A stretch of 40,907 nucleotides of DNA, from positions 1 to 40,907 of the forward strand of contig JAJQED010000040.1 in assembly GCA_021201825.1 (NCBI GenBank). The letters run 5' to 3'. The notes under the pieces are model-generated. The model did no database searches. It saw only the letters and a list, made by a program, of their open reading frames with translations, and had not been told where the DNA came from. How positions within the stretch are numbered: the stretch's first letter is position 1; the number at the start of each line of letters is the position of its first letter. The DNA is from Alistipes sp. (GTDB lineage: Bacteria > Bacteroidota > Bacteroidia > Bacteroidales > Rikenellaceae). Positions 25,648-35,225 of the stretch are shown here, one piece after another. The position numbers and the translations under genes were made by a program.

Positions 25648-25758
25648 ATTTCCGGTTCGCCAGGCAATAAAAATGCCGGCGGGGGCGTTTCCGGTTTTTA
25701 AGGAAAACCGGACGCGTTATTTCGAATGCCGGAACAGGGCGGTGCCCGGTTCCCGGTG

Positions 25759-25790
25759 TTTGACAATTCGGCAAACAAATTTTATCTTTA
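25759..25790 (+). promoter_or_regulatory. Promoter of the RND efflux operon
   Basis: TTTG (25759-25762), a 20-bp spacer, then TATCTTTA (25783-25790). This is the Bacteroidetes -33/-7 arrangement with one mismatch, 37 bp upstream of the adaptor ATG at 25828. Confidence 0.7.
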
Positions 25791-25827
25791 TGCGGATTTT
25801 CTACAACCCTCGATTCACGGAAACTTT

Positions 25828-26928
25828 ATGAGCAGGAAACTCAGGATTATTACGATAGCGGCCATAGTGCTGCTCATCGCCGGAATGGTCTTATATCCGG
25901 TGATCAAACGGACGTTCTTCCCCGGCAGGCAGGACGAGGGTCCGGTGGCCGGTACGTCGGTCGGCAGGAACGCCCTGCAGGTGAACGCCATGATCCTCGA
26001 GTACCAGAGCCTCGACGAGCAGTTCAGCGTGACCGGGGTTCTGCTGCCCGACGAGGAGGTGGACCTCTCGTTCGAAACTTCGGGCAAGATCACCGAGATC
26101 CATTTCCGCGAGGGGAGCCAGGTCAAAAAGGGGGACCTGCTAGCCAAGGTCAACGACAAGCCGTTGCAGGCCGAGCTGAAGAAGCTCGAGGCCCAGGTGC
26201 CGCTGGCCCGTGACAGGGTTAACCGCCAACAGACCCTGCTGGCGCGCGACGCCGTGAGCCAGGAGTCGTACGAATCCGTGGCTACCGACCTGGAGACGCT
26301 GCTCGCCGATATAGAACTGGTTAAGGCCCGCATAGAACAGACCGAACTGCGGGCGCCTTTCGACGGGGTGATAGGCCTGCGCGAGGTCAGCGAGGGGAGC
26401 TACGCTTCGCCGACTACCATAGTAACCCGGCTTACTAAGCTTTCCCCGCTCAAGATAGAGTTCGCCATAAACGAAAGCGAGGCCAACCATATCGGCCCCG
26501 AAACCGGGATCACTTTCACGGTTGAGAACGAAACCAAGGTTTTCAACGCTACGGTTTACGCCGTGGAGTCCCGCATAGACGAGAATACTTTCACACTTAA
26601 GGCCAGGGCACTCTACGATAATCCCGGCCAGCGCCTGCGGCCCGGGTATTCGGCGTCGGTGAACATAGAGCTCAACCGCTTCCCGAGCGCCATCGTTATA
26701 CCGAGCCTTTCGATGGTGGCCGAGTTCGGCCGGGATATCGCCTATGTTTACGACAACGGCGTGGCCCGGCAGGTGGAGATAACCAAGGGGTTGCGTACGG
26801 CCTCGGCCGTGCAGGTAACTGGCGGGCTGGCCCGCGGCGACACGCTCATAACCACCGGGGTCATGCAGCTGCGTGACGGTATTCCGGTTGTGATAAACAA
26901 CCTGACCCGCTCGGACTTAGAATTATAA
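25828..26928 (+). CDS. RND efflux periplasmic adaptor (membrane fusion protein)
   Basis: I start at the ATG at 25828 (366 aa), because the upstream extension of the frame runs through the promoter. Residues 1-30 (MSRKLRIITIAAIVLLIAGM) form an inner-membrane anchor without a lipobox. The order is beta-barrel/lipoyl half (about 60-100, LSFETSGKITEIHFREGSQVKKGDLL), alpha-helical hairpin (about 105-165), second lipoyl half (LRAPFDGVIGLREVSEG near 175-191), beta-barrel and membrane-proximal domain ending at about 360. Adaptors of this family link an RND pump to a TolC-like channel. The pump gene follows after 12 bp and the channel gene after that, so the complete tripartite system is one operon. 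Substrates are unknown. Confidence 0.93.
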   Translation: MSRKLRIITIAAIVLLIAGMVLYPVIKRTFFPGRQDEGPVAGTSVGRNALQVNAMILEYQSLDEQFSVTGVLLPDEEVDLSFETSGKITEIHFREGSQVKKGDLLAKVNDKPLQAELKKLEAQVPLARDRVNRQQTLLARDAVSQESYESVATDLETLLADIELVKARIEQTELRAPFDGVIGLREVSEGSYASPTTIVTRLTKLSPLKIEFAINESEANHIGPETGITFTVENETKVFNATVYAVESRIDENTFTLKARALYDNPGQRLRPGYSASVNIELNRFPSAIVIPSLSMVAEFGRDIAYVYDNGVARQVEITKGLRTASAVQVTGGLARGDTLITTGVMQLRDGIPVVINNLTRSDLEL

Positions 26929-26940
26929 CGAGGCACAGAG

Positions 26941-29900
26941 ATGACCTTATCCGAAATCAGTATACGCCGCCCGGTACTCTCGACCGTACTCATGCTCATA
27001 ATCCTTATTATGGGTATGGTCGGTTACACGTACCTGGGGGTGAGGGAGTATCCCAATATCGACAACCCGATAATCACGGTCACCGTGTCGTATCCCGGCG
27101 CCAATGCGGACGTAATCATGAACCAGATCAGCGAACCGCTGGAGCAGAGCCTCAACGGTATTCCCGGTATCCGGTCCATGACCAGTTCCAGCAGCCAGGG
27201 GTCGTGCCGCATCACCCTCGAGTTCGAGCTGAGCGTGGACCTGGAGACGGCGGCCAACGACGTGCGCGACAAGGTGTCGGCCGCCCAGCGCAAGCTGCCC
27301 AAGGACTGCGACCCGCCGACGGTAACCAAGGCTGACTCGGACTCAAACCCTATCATGCAGATATCGATCCGCAGCGAAAAACGCTCGCTGCTGGAGCTTA
27401 CCGAGATCGCCGACCTCACGGTCAAAGAGCAGCTGCAGACCATCCAGAACGTTAGTTCGGTGGATATTTGGGGTGAGGCGAAATACTCCATGCGGCTGTG
27501 GCTGGACCCGGTCAAGATGGCCGCATACAAGGTCACCCCGCTGGACGTGAAGAACGCGATCGACCGAGAGAATGTGGAGCTTCCGGCCGGGAATATCGAG
27601 GGGGACAACCTCGAGCTGTCCATCCGTACGATGGGCCTTATGGTAAGCCCGGAGGAGTTCAACAACCTTATAATAAAGGAAGAGGATTACCGTGTGATCC
27701 GCTTCCGGGATGTGGGCACGGCGGAGCTCGGCCCGGAGAACAGGCAGAATTCGCTCAAGGTTAACGGCGTGCCGCAGGTGGGTGTGGTGATCATTCCCCA
27801 GCCGGGCGCCAACCAGATCGAGATATCGGACGAGGCACAGCGCAGGATCGCTTTGATGCAGAAAGACCTGCCGGACGACGTGATGATAGATGTTGTGTCG
27901 GACGATACCCGTTTCGTGCGGGCTTCGATCAAGGAGGTGGAAGAGACGATCGTTATTGCGTTCGTACTGGTGGTCATTATCATCTTCCTTTTCCTCAGGG
28001 ACTGGAGGGTGACCCTGGTGCCGTGCGTGGTGATCCCCGTGTCGCTTATCGGGGCTTTCTTCGTGATGTACCTCGGAGGGTTCTCCATCAACGTGCTTTC
28101 GATGCTGGCCATCGTGCTCTCCGTGGGGTTGGTGGTGGACGACGCAATTGTGGTCACTGAAAATATTTACCAGAAGATAGAGGGGGGCATGGCCCCGTTC
28201 GAGGCGGGGATCGAGGGGTCCAAGGAGATATTTTTCGCCGTTATCTCAACGACCATAACCCTTGTAGCCGTATTCTTCCCCATAGTGTTCCTCGAGGGGA
28301 TGACCGGGCGGCTGTTCCGCGAGTTCAGTATCGTGATCTCCGGCGCGGTGATCATATCCTCTTTCGTGGCCCTGACGTTCACCCCCATGCTCGCTACCAA
28401 GCTCTTAAAAAAACGCGAGGGGGAGAAGAATTGGTTCTACCGCAAGACCGAGCCGTTCTTCGTGTGGCTCAACGATATATACAGCCGGGGGCTGGCATAT
28501 TTCCTAAGCCACCGTTATATAACATGGCCCGTCATGGTGGCCACGCTGGCCGTAATATGGTGGCTGGGTATAACTATCCCGTCGGAGATGGCCCCGCTCG
28601 AGGACCGGTCGCAGATAACCATGCGTATGAGCGCTCCCGAGGGGGCGACTTACGAATACTACCGTGACTTTGTGGACGAGGTGAATACCATGGCCGATAC
28701 CCTTGTGCCCGAGAGCAGGCTTATCGTCTCAATGGCGCGGTCCGGCTTCGGTTTCTCGAGGATAATGCTCACCGATATACAGGAGCGCAAGCGCTCGCAG
28801 ATGGAGATCGCCAGCCAGCTTACGGCCGCCGTATCGAGGCGTACCGAGGCAAGGGCGTTCGTACAGCAGCAGTCCACGTTCGGGGGGCGCCGCGGCGGTA
28901 TGCCCGTGCAGTACGTATTGCAGGCCCAGAACCTCGATAAGCTGGAAGAGTTCATTCCCCGGTTCATGGACCGGGTCAATGCCAGCGGCCTGTTCCGCAT
29001 GGCGGACGTGAACCTGAAGTTCACCAAGCCCGAGACCCAGATACTGATCAACCGCGACAAGGCGGCGATGCTGGGCGTGAGCACCATGGATATAGGGCAG
29101 ACCCTCCAGTACGCCCTGAGCGGCCAGCGGATGGGTTACTTTTATATGAACGGCAAGCAGTACCAGATACTGGGCGAGATAAACCGCCAGCAGAGGAACA
29201 CCCCGGTGGACCTGCGCACGATCTACCTGAAGAATACGCGTGGGGAGATGGTGCAGATGGACAACCTGGTGGACCTGCAGGAGACGGTATCGCCCCCGAC
29301 GCTCTACCGCTACAACAGGTTCAATTCGGCGACCGTATCGGCCGGCCTTGCGGACGGGGTTACGATCGGGCAGGCGCTGGACGAGATGGACCGTATCGCG
29401 GCCGAAGTGCTCGACGATACTTTCCGGACCACGCTCTCGGGCGAATCCAAGGACTTCCGCGAAAGCTCGTCCAGCCTGATGTTCGCGTTCCTGCTGGCCA
29501 TCGTGCTGATCTTCCTGATCCTGGCGGCGCAGTTCGAGAGCTTCAAGGACCCGTTCGTGATCATGCTCACGGTTCCCCTGGCCATAGCCGGGGCGTTGGT
29601 GTTCATGTATGTGAGCGGGGTGACCATGAACATATTCAGCCAGATCGGGATAATCATGCTCATAGGGCTGGTGGTGAAGAACGGTATCCTTATCGTGGAG
29701 TTCGCCAACCAGAGGCAGCAGACCGGGATGTCCAAACTGGAATCCATCCAGGGGGCGTCCGTACAGCGTTTGCGGCCAATCTTGATGACGAGCTTCTCCT
29801 CGATCCTGGGGATGTTGCCGCTGGTGTTCGCTTCGGGCGAGGGGGCCAACGGGCGTATTGCGATGGGCATCGCCGTAGTGGGCGGCCTCGCGGTTTCGAC

Positions 29901-30027
29901 CCTTATCAGCCTGTTCATCGTGCCGGCGATGTATATGTATATATCGACCGACCGGTCTAAGAAAAAGTCCCGCAGGCAGGCCGGCGGCACGGAGCCCCTG
30001 CCGCCGGTGGAGCAAGCTGTAGTTTAA
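26941..30027 (+). CDS. RND multidrug efflux pump, HAE1/AcrB family
   Basis: The 1,028-aa inner-membrane proton antiporter shows the usual layout: TM1 (LSTVLMLIILIMGMVGYTYL near 14-33), a large periplasmic porter domain, a TM2-6 block with the proton-relay pair in VGLVVDDAIVVTENI (about 396-410), a cytoplasmic linker, the second porter domain, and a TM8-12 block with the conserved Lys in GLVVKNGILIVEFANQ (about 906-921). Length matches AcrB-like transporters, and the Asp pair and Lys point to the drug-type HAE1 group rather than metal-type CzcA. It lies between adaptor and outer-membrane channel genes (12-bp and 1-bp gaps). The exported compounds cannot be inferred. Confidence 0.96.
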   Translation: MTLSEISIRRPVLSTVLMLIILIMGMVGYTYLGVREYPNIDNPIITVTVSYPGANADVIMNQISEPLEQSLNGIPGIRSMTSSSSQGSCRITLEFELSVDLETAANDVRDKVSAAQRKLPKDCDPPTVTKADSDSNPIMQISIRSEKRSLLELTEIADLTVKEQLQTIQNVSSVDIWGEAKYSMRLWLDPVKMAAYKVTPLDVKNAIDRENVELPAGNIEGDNLELSIRTMGLMVSPEEFNNLIIKEEDYRVIRFRDVGTAELGPENRQNSLKVNGVPQVGVVIIPQPGANQIEISDEAQRRIALMQKDLPDDVMIDVVSDDTRFVRASIKEVEETIVIAFVLVVIIIFLFLRDWRVTLVPCVVIPVSLIGAFFVMYLGGFSINVLSMLAIVLSVGLVVDDAIVVTENIYQKIEGGMAPFEAGIEGSKEIFFAVISTTITLVAVFFPIVFLEGMTGRLFREFSIVISGAVIISSFVALTFTPMLATKLLKKREGEKNWFYRKTEPFFVWLNDIYSRGLAYFLSHRYITWPVMVATLAVIWWLGITIPSEMAPLEDRSQITMRMSAPEGATYEYYRDFVDEVNTMADTLVPESRLIVSMARSGFGFSRIMLTDIQERKRSQMEIASQLTAAVSRRTEARAFVQQQSTFGGRRGGMPVQYVLQAQNLDKLEEFIPRFMDRVNASGLFRMADVNLKFTKPETQILINRDKAAMLGVSTMDIGQTLQYALSGQRMGYFYMNGKQYQILGEINRQQRNTPVDLRTIYLKNTRGEMVQMDNLVDLQETVSPPTLYRYNRFNSATVSAGLADGVTIGQALDEMDRIAAEVLDDTFRTTLSGESKDFRESSSSLMFAFLLAIVLIFLILAAQFESFKDPFVIMLTVPLAIAGALVFMYVSGVTMNIFSQIGIIMLIGLVVKNGILIVEFANQRQQTGMSKLESIQGASVQRLRPILMTSFSSILGMLPLVFASGEGANGRIAMGIAVVGGLAVSTLISLFIVPAMYMYISTDRSKKKSRRQAGGTEPLPPVEQAVV

Positions 30028-30028
30028 G

Positions 30029-31477
30029 ATGAAAAGTAAAAGATATATGGCCGAAACGAGCCGGATGGGTATTTTAGGCAGGGTGGTTCTGCTGGCGGCG
30101 GTCACGGTAATCCCGTGGCAGGGCCTAAGGGCGTCGTCGCCGGAGGAGTCTTCGGTGGACTGGCCGCTCACGTTCGTGGCCGGGGACAGCCGCAGCCGCG
30201 GGTCGGACACCCTGCGGCAGGACATACCGCTCAGCCTGTCCCAGTGCCTGATGATCGGGTTGGAGGGCAACTACGACATCCGCATCGAACGTAATACGGC
30301 CGAGATCGCCGACAACAACGCCGAGCGCGGGAACGCCGGGTATTACCCGTCGGTGAGCATCGGGGCCACTTATTCCGGGTCGGTGAACAATACCAACCGG
30401 CAGGATATCCCCTCCAACAACGGGGTCCACTCCTACACGGCCAACGTAGGGCCGGAGGCTACATGGACGCTGTTCGACGGGTTCAATGTCCGCACGACCT
30501 ACTCCCGTTTGCTGGAACTGCAGAAGATCGGATACCTCAACCTGAGGCTTACCATCGAGGAGTTCATAGCCCAGTTCGCTACGGAATATTACGGCTATAT
30601 CCGCCAGTACCGCCGGCTGCAGAACCTGCGGTATGCCGTCAGCCTGTCGATGGAGAGGGTGAGGATCGTGGAGGCGCATTACGAGCTGGGATCGCAGTCC
30701 AAGCTGGACCTGCAGCAGGCCAACGTGGACCTCAACTCGGACCGGTCCCAGCTGATCCAGCAGTACGAGACCATGCACAACGTGCGTACGTCGCTCAATT
30801 ACCTTATGGCGTCGCCCGACCTGGAGTTGCCGGTAGTGGCGGCCGACTCGGTGATAATATTCGACGAGACGCTTGCCCGTCCGCTGTTGGAGTACGGGAT
30901 GATGTCGTCGAACACATACCTCGAGCTGGCCCGGAAGGGCGAGGAGGTATCGTTGCTGGACCTCAAGCTGGCAAAGAGCGGAAAGTATCCCTATGTGAGG
31001 GTCAACGCCGGTTACGGGTTCACCCAGTACGGATATAGCAGCCGCAGCAATTACGGTTACCGGTGGCAGCGCACCCACGGGTTGAATTACGGGGTGTCGG
31101 TAGGATTCAATATCTTCGACGGCCACAGCCAGAAACGCCGGGAGCGCAACGCCAAATTGGAGGTGGACAACAGCCGCCTGGCCATAGAAAAGGTCGAGAG
31201 CGGGTTGAAAAAGGATTTCTCGGACGCCTGGATGGCATACAACAATAATATAAGCCTTACGCAGCTCGAACAGGACAACCTGGAGACCGCCCGTGACAAT
31301 TACGATATCGCGATGGAGCGTTACAGGCTCGGCCAGCTCTCCGGGATCGAACTTCGTGAAGCCCAGACCAGCCTGCTCGATGCCGAGGAACGACTGGTGC
31401 AGGCCCAGTTCGAGACTAAACTTTCGGAGATCACCCTGCTGTATTTGAGCGGCGAGATATTCTCCTACCTCGACTAA
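30029..31477 (+). CDS. TolC-family outer-membrane efflux channel
   Basis: The 482-aa protein starts 1 bp after the pump stop. A basic N-terminus and hydrophobic stretch (about 14-35, ending GLRASS) act as signal peptide; Met7 and Met13 are alternative starts. Two OEP repeats follow (about 65-245 and 270-475). They contain the typical long helices with ALxxAxxNxDI-like openings, here QCLMIGLEGNYDIRIERN, and the terminal RYRLGQLSGIELREAQTSLLDAE. No Cys suitable for lipidation is seen at the signal end. It forms the trimeric exit duct of the RND complex encoded by this operon. The stop is 16 bp from the end of the convergent lipid-kinase gene, with no terminator between. Confidence 0.94.
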   Translation: MKSKRYMAETSRMGILGRVVLLAAVTVIPWQGLRASSPEESSVDWPLTFVAGDSRSRGSDTLRQDIPLSLSQCLMIGLEGNYDIRIERNTAEIADNNAERGNAGYYPSVSIGATYSGSVNNTNRQDIPSNNGVHSYTANVGPEATWTLFDGFNVRTTYSRLLELQKIGYLNLRLTIEEFIAQFATEYYGYIRQYRRLQNLRYAVSLSMERVRIVEAHYELGSQSKLDLQQANVDLNSDRSQLIQQYETMHNVRTSLNYLMASPDLELPVVAADSVIIFDETLARPLLEYGMMSSNTYLELARKGEEVSLLDLKLAKSGKYPYVRVNAGYGFTQYGYSSRSNYGYRWQRTHGLNYGVSVGFNIFDGHSQKRRERNAKLEVDNSRLAIEKVESGLKKDFSDAWMAYNNNISLTQLEQDNLETARDNYDIAMERYRLGQLSGIELREAQTSLLDAEERLVQAQFETKLSEITLLYLSGEIFSYLD

Positions 31478-31493
31478 CCCCGGGTAATTCCCT

Positions 31494-32402
31494 CTATCTA
31501 TTTGCAGACTTGCGGGGTATGATAACCCTCAGGCCCCCTTTTTCGCACTCTATTTCGAGCGGGAACGACGGGCCGGGCTGGCCGTCGATATCGGTGGTTT
31601 CGTCCGTGGCCGAGTCGGCCGTGAGGCGGGAACAGCGGAAATGTTCGATACCCTGCGGGTATTTCTTGTGCCGGCCCGTCAGCGGCAGGTAGTGCAGCAG
31701 GGTCTGGATGGTCTGTATCGGTCCGCCGCCTTTGACAATAAGCACATCCAGCAGGCCGTCGTCTATCTCCGACAGGTAGGCGATCTTGAGGTTGCCGGCA
31801 GTGTGGCCGTTAAAGACGAAGAAAATAAAGCAGTCGCCCTCGTAAGAGCCCCCGTCACAGTCGAGTGAGATCTTCAGCTTCCGGAACCGGGAGAGCTCAC
31901 CTACGCCCCCGACATAATAAGCCAGTTTGCCGAACGTGTTCTTCATCAGGGTGGGGGTTTTTTGCGATATATCGGTGAAAAGCCCGCAGCTGAATACATT
32001 CACGAAATACTGCCCGTTAACCTTGCCCACGTCTATGGGAGTGATCCGTCCGTCCAGCAGCAGCCGGCAGGCCTCGAGGATGCCGGTTCGCGGGGGGAGG
32101 CCCAGCACCGTGGCGAAGTCGTTGGCCGTACCGGCCGGGAGGATACCCAGCGGGATGTCGATGCCCAGGCTCTTGAACAGGTTGACCATGTAGTTGACCG
32201 TACCGTCGCCCCCGGCGACCAGCGCGTGGTGGTAACTGCCGTCTATGTCCCGCATGGCCTCTGCGGTATCGGCTATAAAGTCGAGCCGGTGGGGGACCAG
32301 CATGTAACCGTACCTCTGGTAGAGGTCGATTATACTGTCCAGGTGTTCCGCCACGAGGTTCTCGCCCGAGGAGGGATTGTATATGAATTTTACTTTTTGC
32401 AT
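31494..32402 (-). CDS. Diacylglycerol-kinase-family lipid kinase (YegS/DgkB-like)
   Basis: The start is the ATG at 32402 (302 aa, MQKVKFIYNPSSGEN); an upstream Met at 32420 is less family-like. The N-terminal NPSSGE nucleotide loop, the ALVAGGDGTVNYMVN signature (about 60-74) and GILPAGTANDFA (about 88-99) define the DAGK catalytic domain. The second domain includes FVFNGHTAGN and LLDVLIV. Members phosphorylate diacylglycerol, sphingosine or related lipids at the membrane; the actual lipid is unknown, though Bacteroidetes make sphingolipids (family knowledge). It lies 31 bp after apbE on the minus strand, probably last of a three-gene unit with nfeD. Confidence 0.92.
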   Translation of the reverse strand: MQKVKFIYNPSSGENLVAEHLDSIIDLYQRYGYMLVPHRLDFIADTAEAMRDIDGSYHHALVAGGDGTVNYMVNLFKSLGIDIPLGILPAGTANDFATVLGLPPRTGILEACRLLLDGRITPIDVGKVNGQYFVNVFSCGLFTDISQKTPTLMKNTFGKLAYYVGGVGELSRFRKLKISLDCDGGSYEGDCFIFFVFNGHTAGNLKIAYLSEIDDGLLDVLIVKGGGPIQTIQTLLHYLPLTGRHKKYPQGIEHFRCSRLTADSATDETTDIDGQPGPSFPLEIECEKGGLRVIIPRKSANR

Positions 32403-32433
32403 GGCCGTTCCCCGGAGCAAAAATCGTTCATAA

Positions 32434-33456
32434 TTATTCCAGGATCATTGCGGCCATGCCAGGGCTTGACCAATGGGAATAGCCGCCGTTACCGTCGTCA
32501 TATATAAGGTAGCCCAGGATACTGTCCGTAGAAGATAGAAGTTCGATGCTTTTCTCGAGACCGAGGGCCATCAGGGCGGTTCCGAACGCATCAGCCAGGG
32601 CGCAGGTTTCGGCCAGCACGGTAGCCGACAGCAGGTTGGTCGGACGGCTATCACCGGTCAGCGCGTTGATCGTATGCACAACCCTGTTGCCGTCCGGGTC
32701 GGTGTAGAACTTGCGGTAATTGCCCGAGGTGGCAAGGCCCAGCCCGGTGAAAGAGAGCCGCGTGTGCATGTCCATACCGGGGATCATATTGCCGTCCGCC
32801 GGGGTGTCGATGCCCACTACCCAGTTGTTGCCCCTGCGGTTGCGGCCACGGCAAAACACCTCGCCTCCCACTTCCACCATATAGTTCCCGCTTCCCCACG
32901 CCTCTATGTTCGCGGCGATCAGGTCTACTATATAGCCTTTGGCTACCGAGTTGAGTTCCAGCTGGATAGCCGGGTCCTCCTTTATGAGCTGGCCGTCCTG
33001 TACCGTTATCCTGTTATAGCCCACGTACCGGAGCAGGGAGTCCAGGTCGGGGCGGTACTGCGGGTCCGGGCCCGTGAACCCCCACGCCTCTGTCACCGGT
33101 TTGACGGTGATATCGTACACCCCGCCGCTTTGCTGGCTTGCGATCCGGGCCGTGGCGATACAGGCGGCTATATGGTCGTCCACAAGGTCGGTCTCGTTGC
33201 GGTTGAGGCGGTTAAGCAGGGAGTTGGGGTCGTAGACGGACATGGAAGCGCTCGCCTGCCAGAACGTGCTTTCGATCATCTGTGCGAACCCGGTGCTGTC
33301 TGCGACCTGTGCTACGATATGGTAGGACGTACCGATGGCGAAGCCGTCCAATGTATAGTAGGTCGGCTGGACTGTGACCCCGCCGCATGATGTTAGAAAG
33401 GCCGGTGCAGAACACAGCACGGCCAACCCGGTTATGATTGATCTCAGTTCGTTCAT
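32434..33456 (-). CDS. apbE: FAD:protein FMN transferase (ApbE), lipoprotein
   Basis: The 340-aa protein attaches FMN covalently to Thr/Ser of target proteins such as Rnf/Nqr subunits in the extracytoplasmic space. I take the ATG at 33456, 10 bp after the nfeD stop; an in-frame GTG at 33477, overlapping nfeD, is an alternative. A signal with lipobox LTSC (Cys24) precedes the ApbE domain. Family features are IGTSYHIVAQ (about 42-51), ELNSVAKGYIVDLIA (about 167-181), EVGGEVFCRGRNRRGNNWVVGI, the HTINALTG segment and ADAFGTALMALG with the metal-binding Asp. No flavoprotein substrate (Rnf, Nqr) is in the window. The DUF2271 gene 7 kb away belongs to a family often reported near ApbE. Confidence 0.94.
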   Translation of the reverse strand: MNELRSIITGLAVLCSAPAFLTSCGGVTVQPTYYTLDGFAIGTSYHIVAQVADSTGFAQMIESTFWQASASMSVYDPNSLLNRLNRNETDLVDDHIAACIATARIASQQSGGVYDITVKPVTEAWGFTGPDPQYRPDLDSLLRYVGYNRITVQDGQLIKEDPAIQLELNSVAKGYIVDLIAANIEAWGSGNYMVEVGGEVFCRGRNRRGNNWVVGIDTPADGNMIPGMDMHTRLSFTGLGLATSGNYRKFYTDPDGNRVVHTINALTGDSRPTNLLSATVLAETCALADAFGTALMALGLEKSIELLSSTDSILGYLIYDDGNGGYSHWSSPGMAAMILE

Positions 33457-33466
33457 CCGGCTGGTT

Positions 33467-34984
33467 TTAATTTTCACGGCAGTAGAGCACGCCGCCCTCG
33501 TCCCGTACCACTTCTACTTCACGGCCCCTTTCGACGAACATCCCGTTGGCCCCGGCCGCCTCGTAGATGTGGCCGTCGATGATGACCTTGCCTGAGGGGC
33601 GTAACTGGGTCGACGTGATGCCGTAGCGGCCTACCAGTCCCCGGTCCGTAGCCCGGGACACGTATCCCTCCTCGGCCGTCATGGCCGATGCCAGGACCAC
33701 TTTGCGGCCTACCATCGAATTACCTACCAGCAGGCGTTTGCCCAGTATAATGCTCACGACGAGCGAAGCGGTTACGGCTATGACCACGAACGCGATCGGG
33801 CGGAAAATGTAGCCGACGGGGATCTGGCCGTCGGGAATGTATTTCAGCAGGTCGGTGTCGATCATGGCGAACGACAGGCCGATTATAATGGCCACGATGC
33901 CGGCGATGCCCAGCACCCCGAACCCGGGCGTGACGAATATTTCGAGCAGAATGAGTATAACGCCCACGATGAAGATTATCAGCTCCCAGTTGGCCAGCAT
34001 ACCCTCCACATAGAGCGGGGCGAAATAAAGAAGCCCGCCCAGCACGGCCACCGCAAGCGGGAACCCGACACCGGGGGTCTGCAGTTCGAAGTATATGCCG
34101 CCGATTATCAGCATTATCATAAATCCCTGGAAAGCGGGATTGGTCAGAAAGCCAAGCCACCTGTCGGCCGTAGTGGCCTTGTATTCGTGGATGACGGCCG
34201 CCTCGATGCCGGCTTGCTCGAGGAGCTGTTTGACCGATGAGGCCTTGCCCTCGCAATAGTGCCAGCGTATGGCCTCTTCGGTGGAGAACGTGAGCACCTT
34301 GTCCCCGCCTATAAGCCCCGGCACCTCGATGGAGCTGTCGACCATGGCCTCGGCTATCTGCGGGTCGCGGTACCAGCGCCATACCGTGTCGCCGCGCTCT
34401 ATGCGGTCCACCACCTTGCCGTGGGCTTCGGCCGTGGAGCGCATCATGCCCCGCATGAAGCTCTGGTATTTGTCAGGCACCTGGGCCCCCGTCTGGTCCA
34501 CCACCGTGGCAGCCCCGATGCTCGCCCCGTCCCGCATATATATGCGGTCCGCCGCTATCGAGATAAGCGCTCCGGCGCTGGCCGCCTGGTTGTTTATAAA
34601 GACGTAGACCGGGACGTGGTGGTTAAGGATGCGCGTGCGGATGGAGTCGGCGGCGTCCACCAGGCCCCCGTATGTGTTCATGTCGATTATCACGTAATCC
34701 GCTCCCAGCTCTTCCGATTCCCGGAAGCACTTGTCCACAAGGCGCGCCGTGGAGGGCATTATGGATTCGCGTATCGGGAGGACATACACAACGCTCCCAG
34801 CGGCGGGTTCCGCTTCGTCCGCCCTTTTCAGGAAGATCTCCCCCGTGGCCTGGTCTTCGGCCAGGGTTTCGTGCGCTCCTGCAACTACGAGGTCCGGCTC
34901 CCCGGCTTCAGGGACCGGTTCCTGTGCGAATGCCGTAAGGGCCGCCGCCGCCGTTAACAGTATCGAAAATACGGTATTTTTCAT
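33467..34984 (-). CDS. nfeD: NfeD-family membrane serine protease (long form)
   Basis: The 505-aa protein has a signal peptide (1-20, cleaved after AFA), a ClpP-like serine protease domain (about 65-250), four membrane helices (about 285-410) and a C-terminal OB-fold (about 425-500). In the protease domain, VIIDMNTYGG is followed by NNQAASAGALIS with the Ser nucleophile, and PDKYQSFMRGMMR supplies the Lys of the Ser/Lys dyad. Long NfeD proteins usually partner with an SPFH/stomatin protein (FloA/YqeZ), but none is in the flanking genes here, which is unusual. It leads a minus-strand unit with apbE and the lipid kinase. An exact TATCTTTG box lies 46 bp upstream. Confidence 0.93.
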   Translation of the reverse strand: MKNTVFSILLTAAAALTAFAQEPVPEAGEPDLVVAGAHETLAEDQATGEIFLKRADEAEPAAGSVVYVLPIRESIMPSTARLVDKCFRESEELGADYVIIDMNTYGGLVDAADSIRTRILNHHVPVYVFINNQAASAGALISIAADRIYMRDGASIGAATVVDQTGAQVPDKYQSFMRGMMRSTAEAHGKVVDRIERGDTVWRWYRDPQIAEAMVDSSIEVPGLIGGDKVLTFSTEEAIRWHYCEGKASSVKQLLEQAGIEAAVIHEYKATTADRWLGFLTNPAFQGFMIMLIIGGIYFELQTPGVGFPLAVAVLGGLLYFAPLYVEGMLANWELIIFIVGVILILLEIFVTPGFGVLGIAGIVAIIIGLSFAMIDTDLLKYIPDGQIPVGYIFRPIAFVVIAVTASLVVSIILGKRLLVGNSMVGRKVVLASAMTAEEGYVSRATDRGLVGRYGITSTQLRPSGKVIIDGHIYEAAGANGMFVERGREVEVVRDEGGVLYCREN

Positions 34985-35029
34985 ATCTGGTGGTTAGGGT
35001 TGGCAAAAAAGAGCAATGGCTCTACCCGG

Positions 35030-35037
35030 CAAAGATA
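35030..35037 (-). promoter_or_regulatory. -7 promoter box for the nfeD unit
   Basis: The minus strand reads TATCTTTG, an exact TAnnTTTG match, 46 bp before the nfeD ATG. It lies in the 335-bp divergent region (34985-35319) shared with rpsO. The remainder of that region shows only a GC hairpin at 35172-35200. Confidence 0.6.
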
Positions 35038-35225
35038 GGAAAATGCGGGTGAGTTTTCCAGCCCTGCGGCCAAACAATGGCCGCATGGTATCCGTATTGG
35101 GTAAATATACTTAATCGCTCCGGTCAGCACAAGCTTGCCGCCCTGAAAGACGGTTCGCCGTAACGGTTTGCCGGGGTGGGAAACGAAATTCCCGGCCCCG
35201 AGGGGGTAAAAAAGTCTATAAAGTG

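Noticed and set aside
35172-35200. GC hairpin in the nfeD/rpsO divergent region as a terminator or riboswitch
   Set aside because: It lies upstream of the rpsO -7 box, lacks a U-run on either strand and follows no gene end; at most an operator-like structure.
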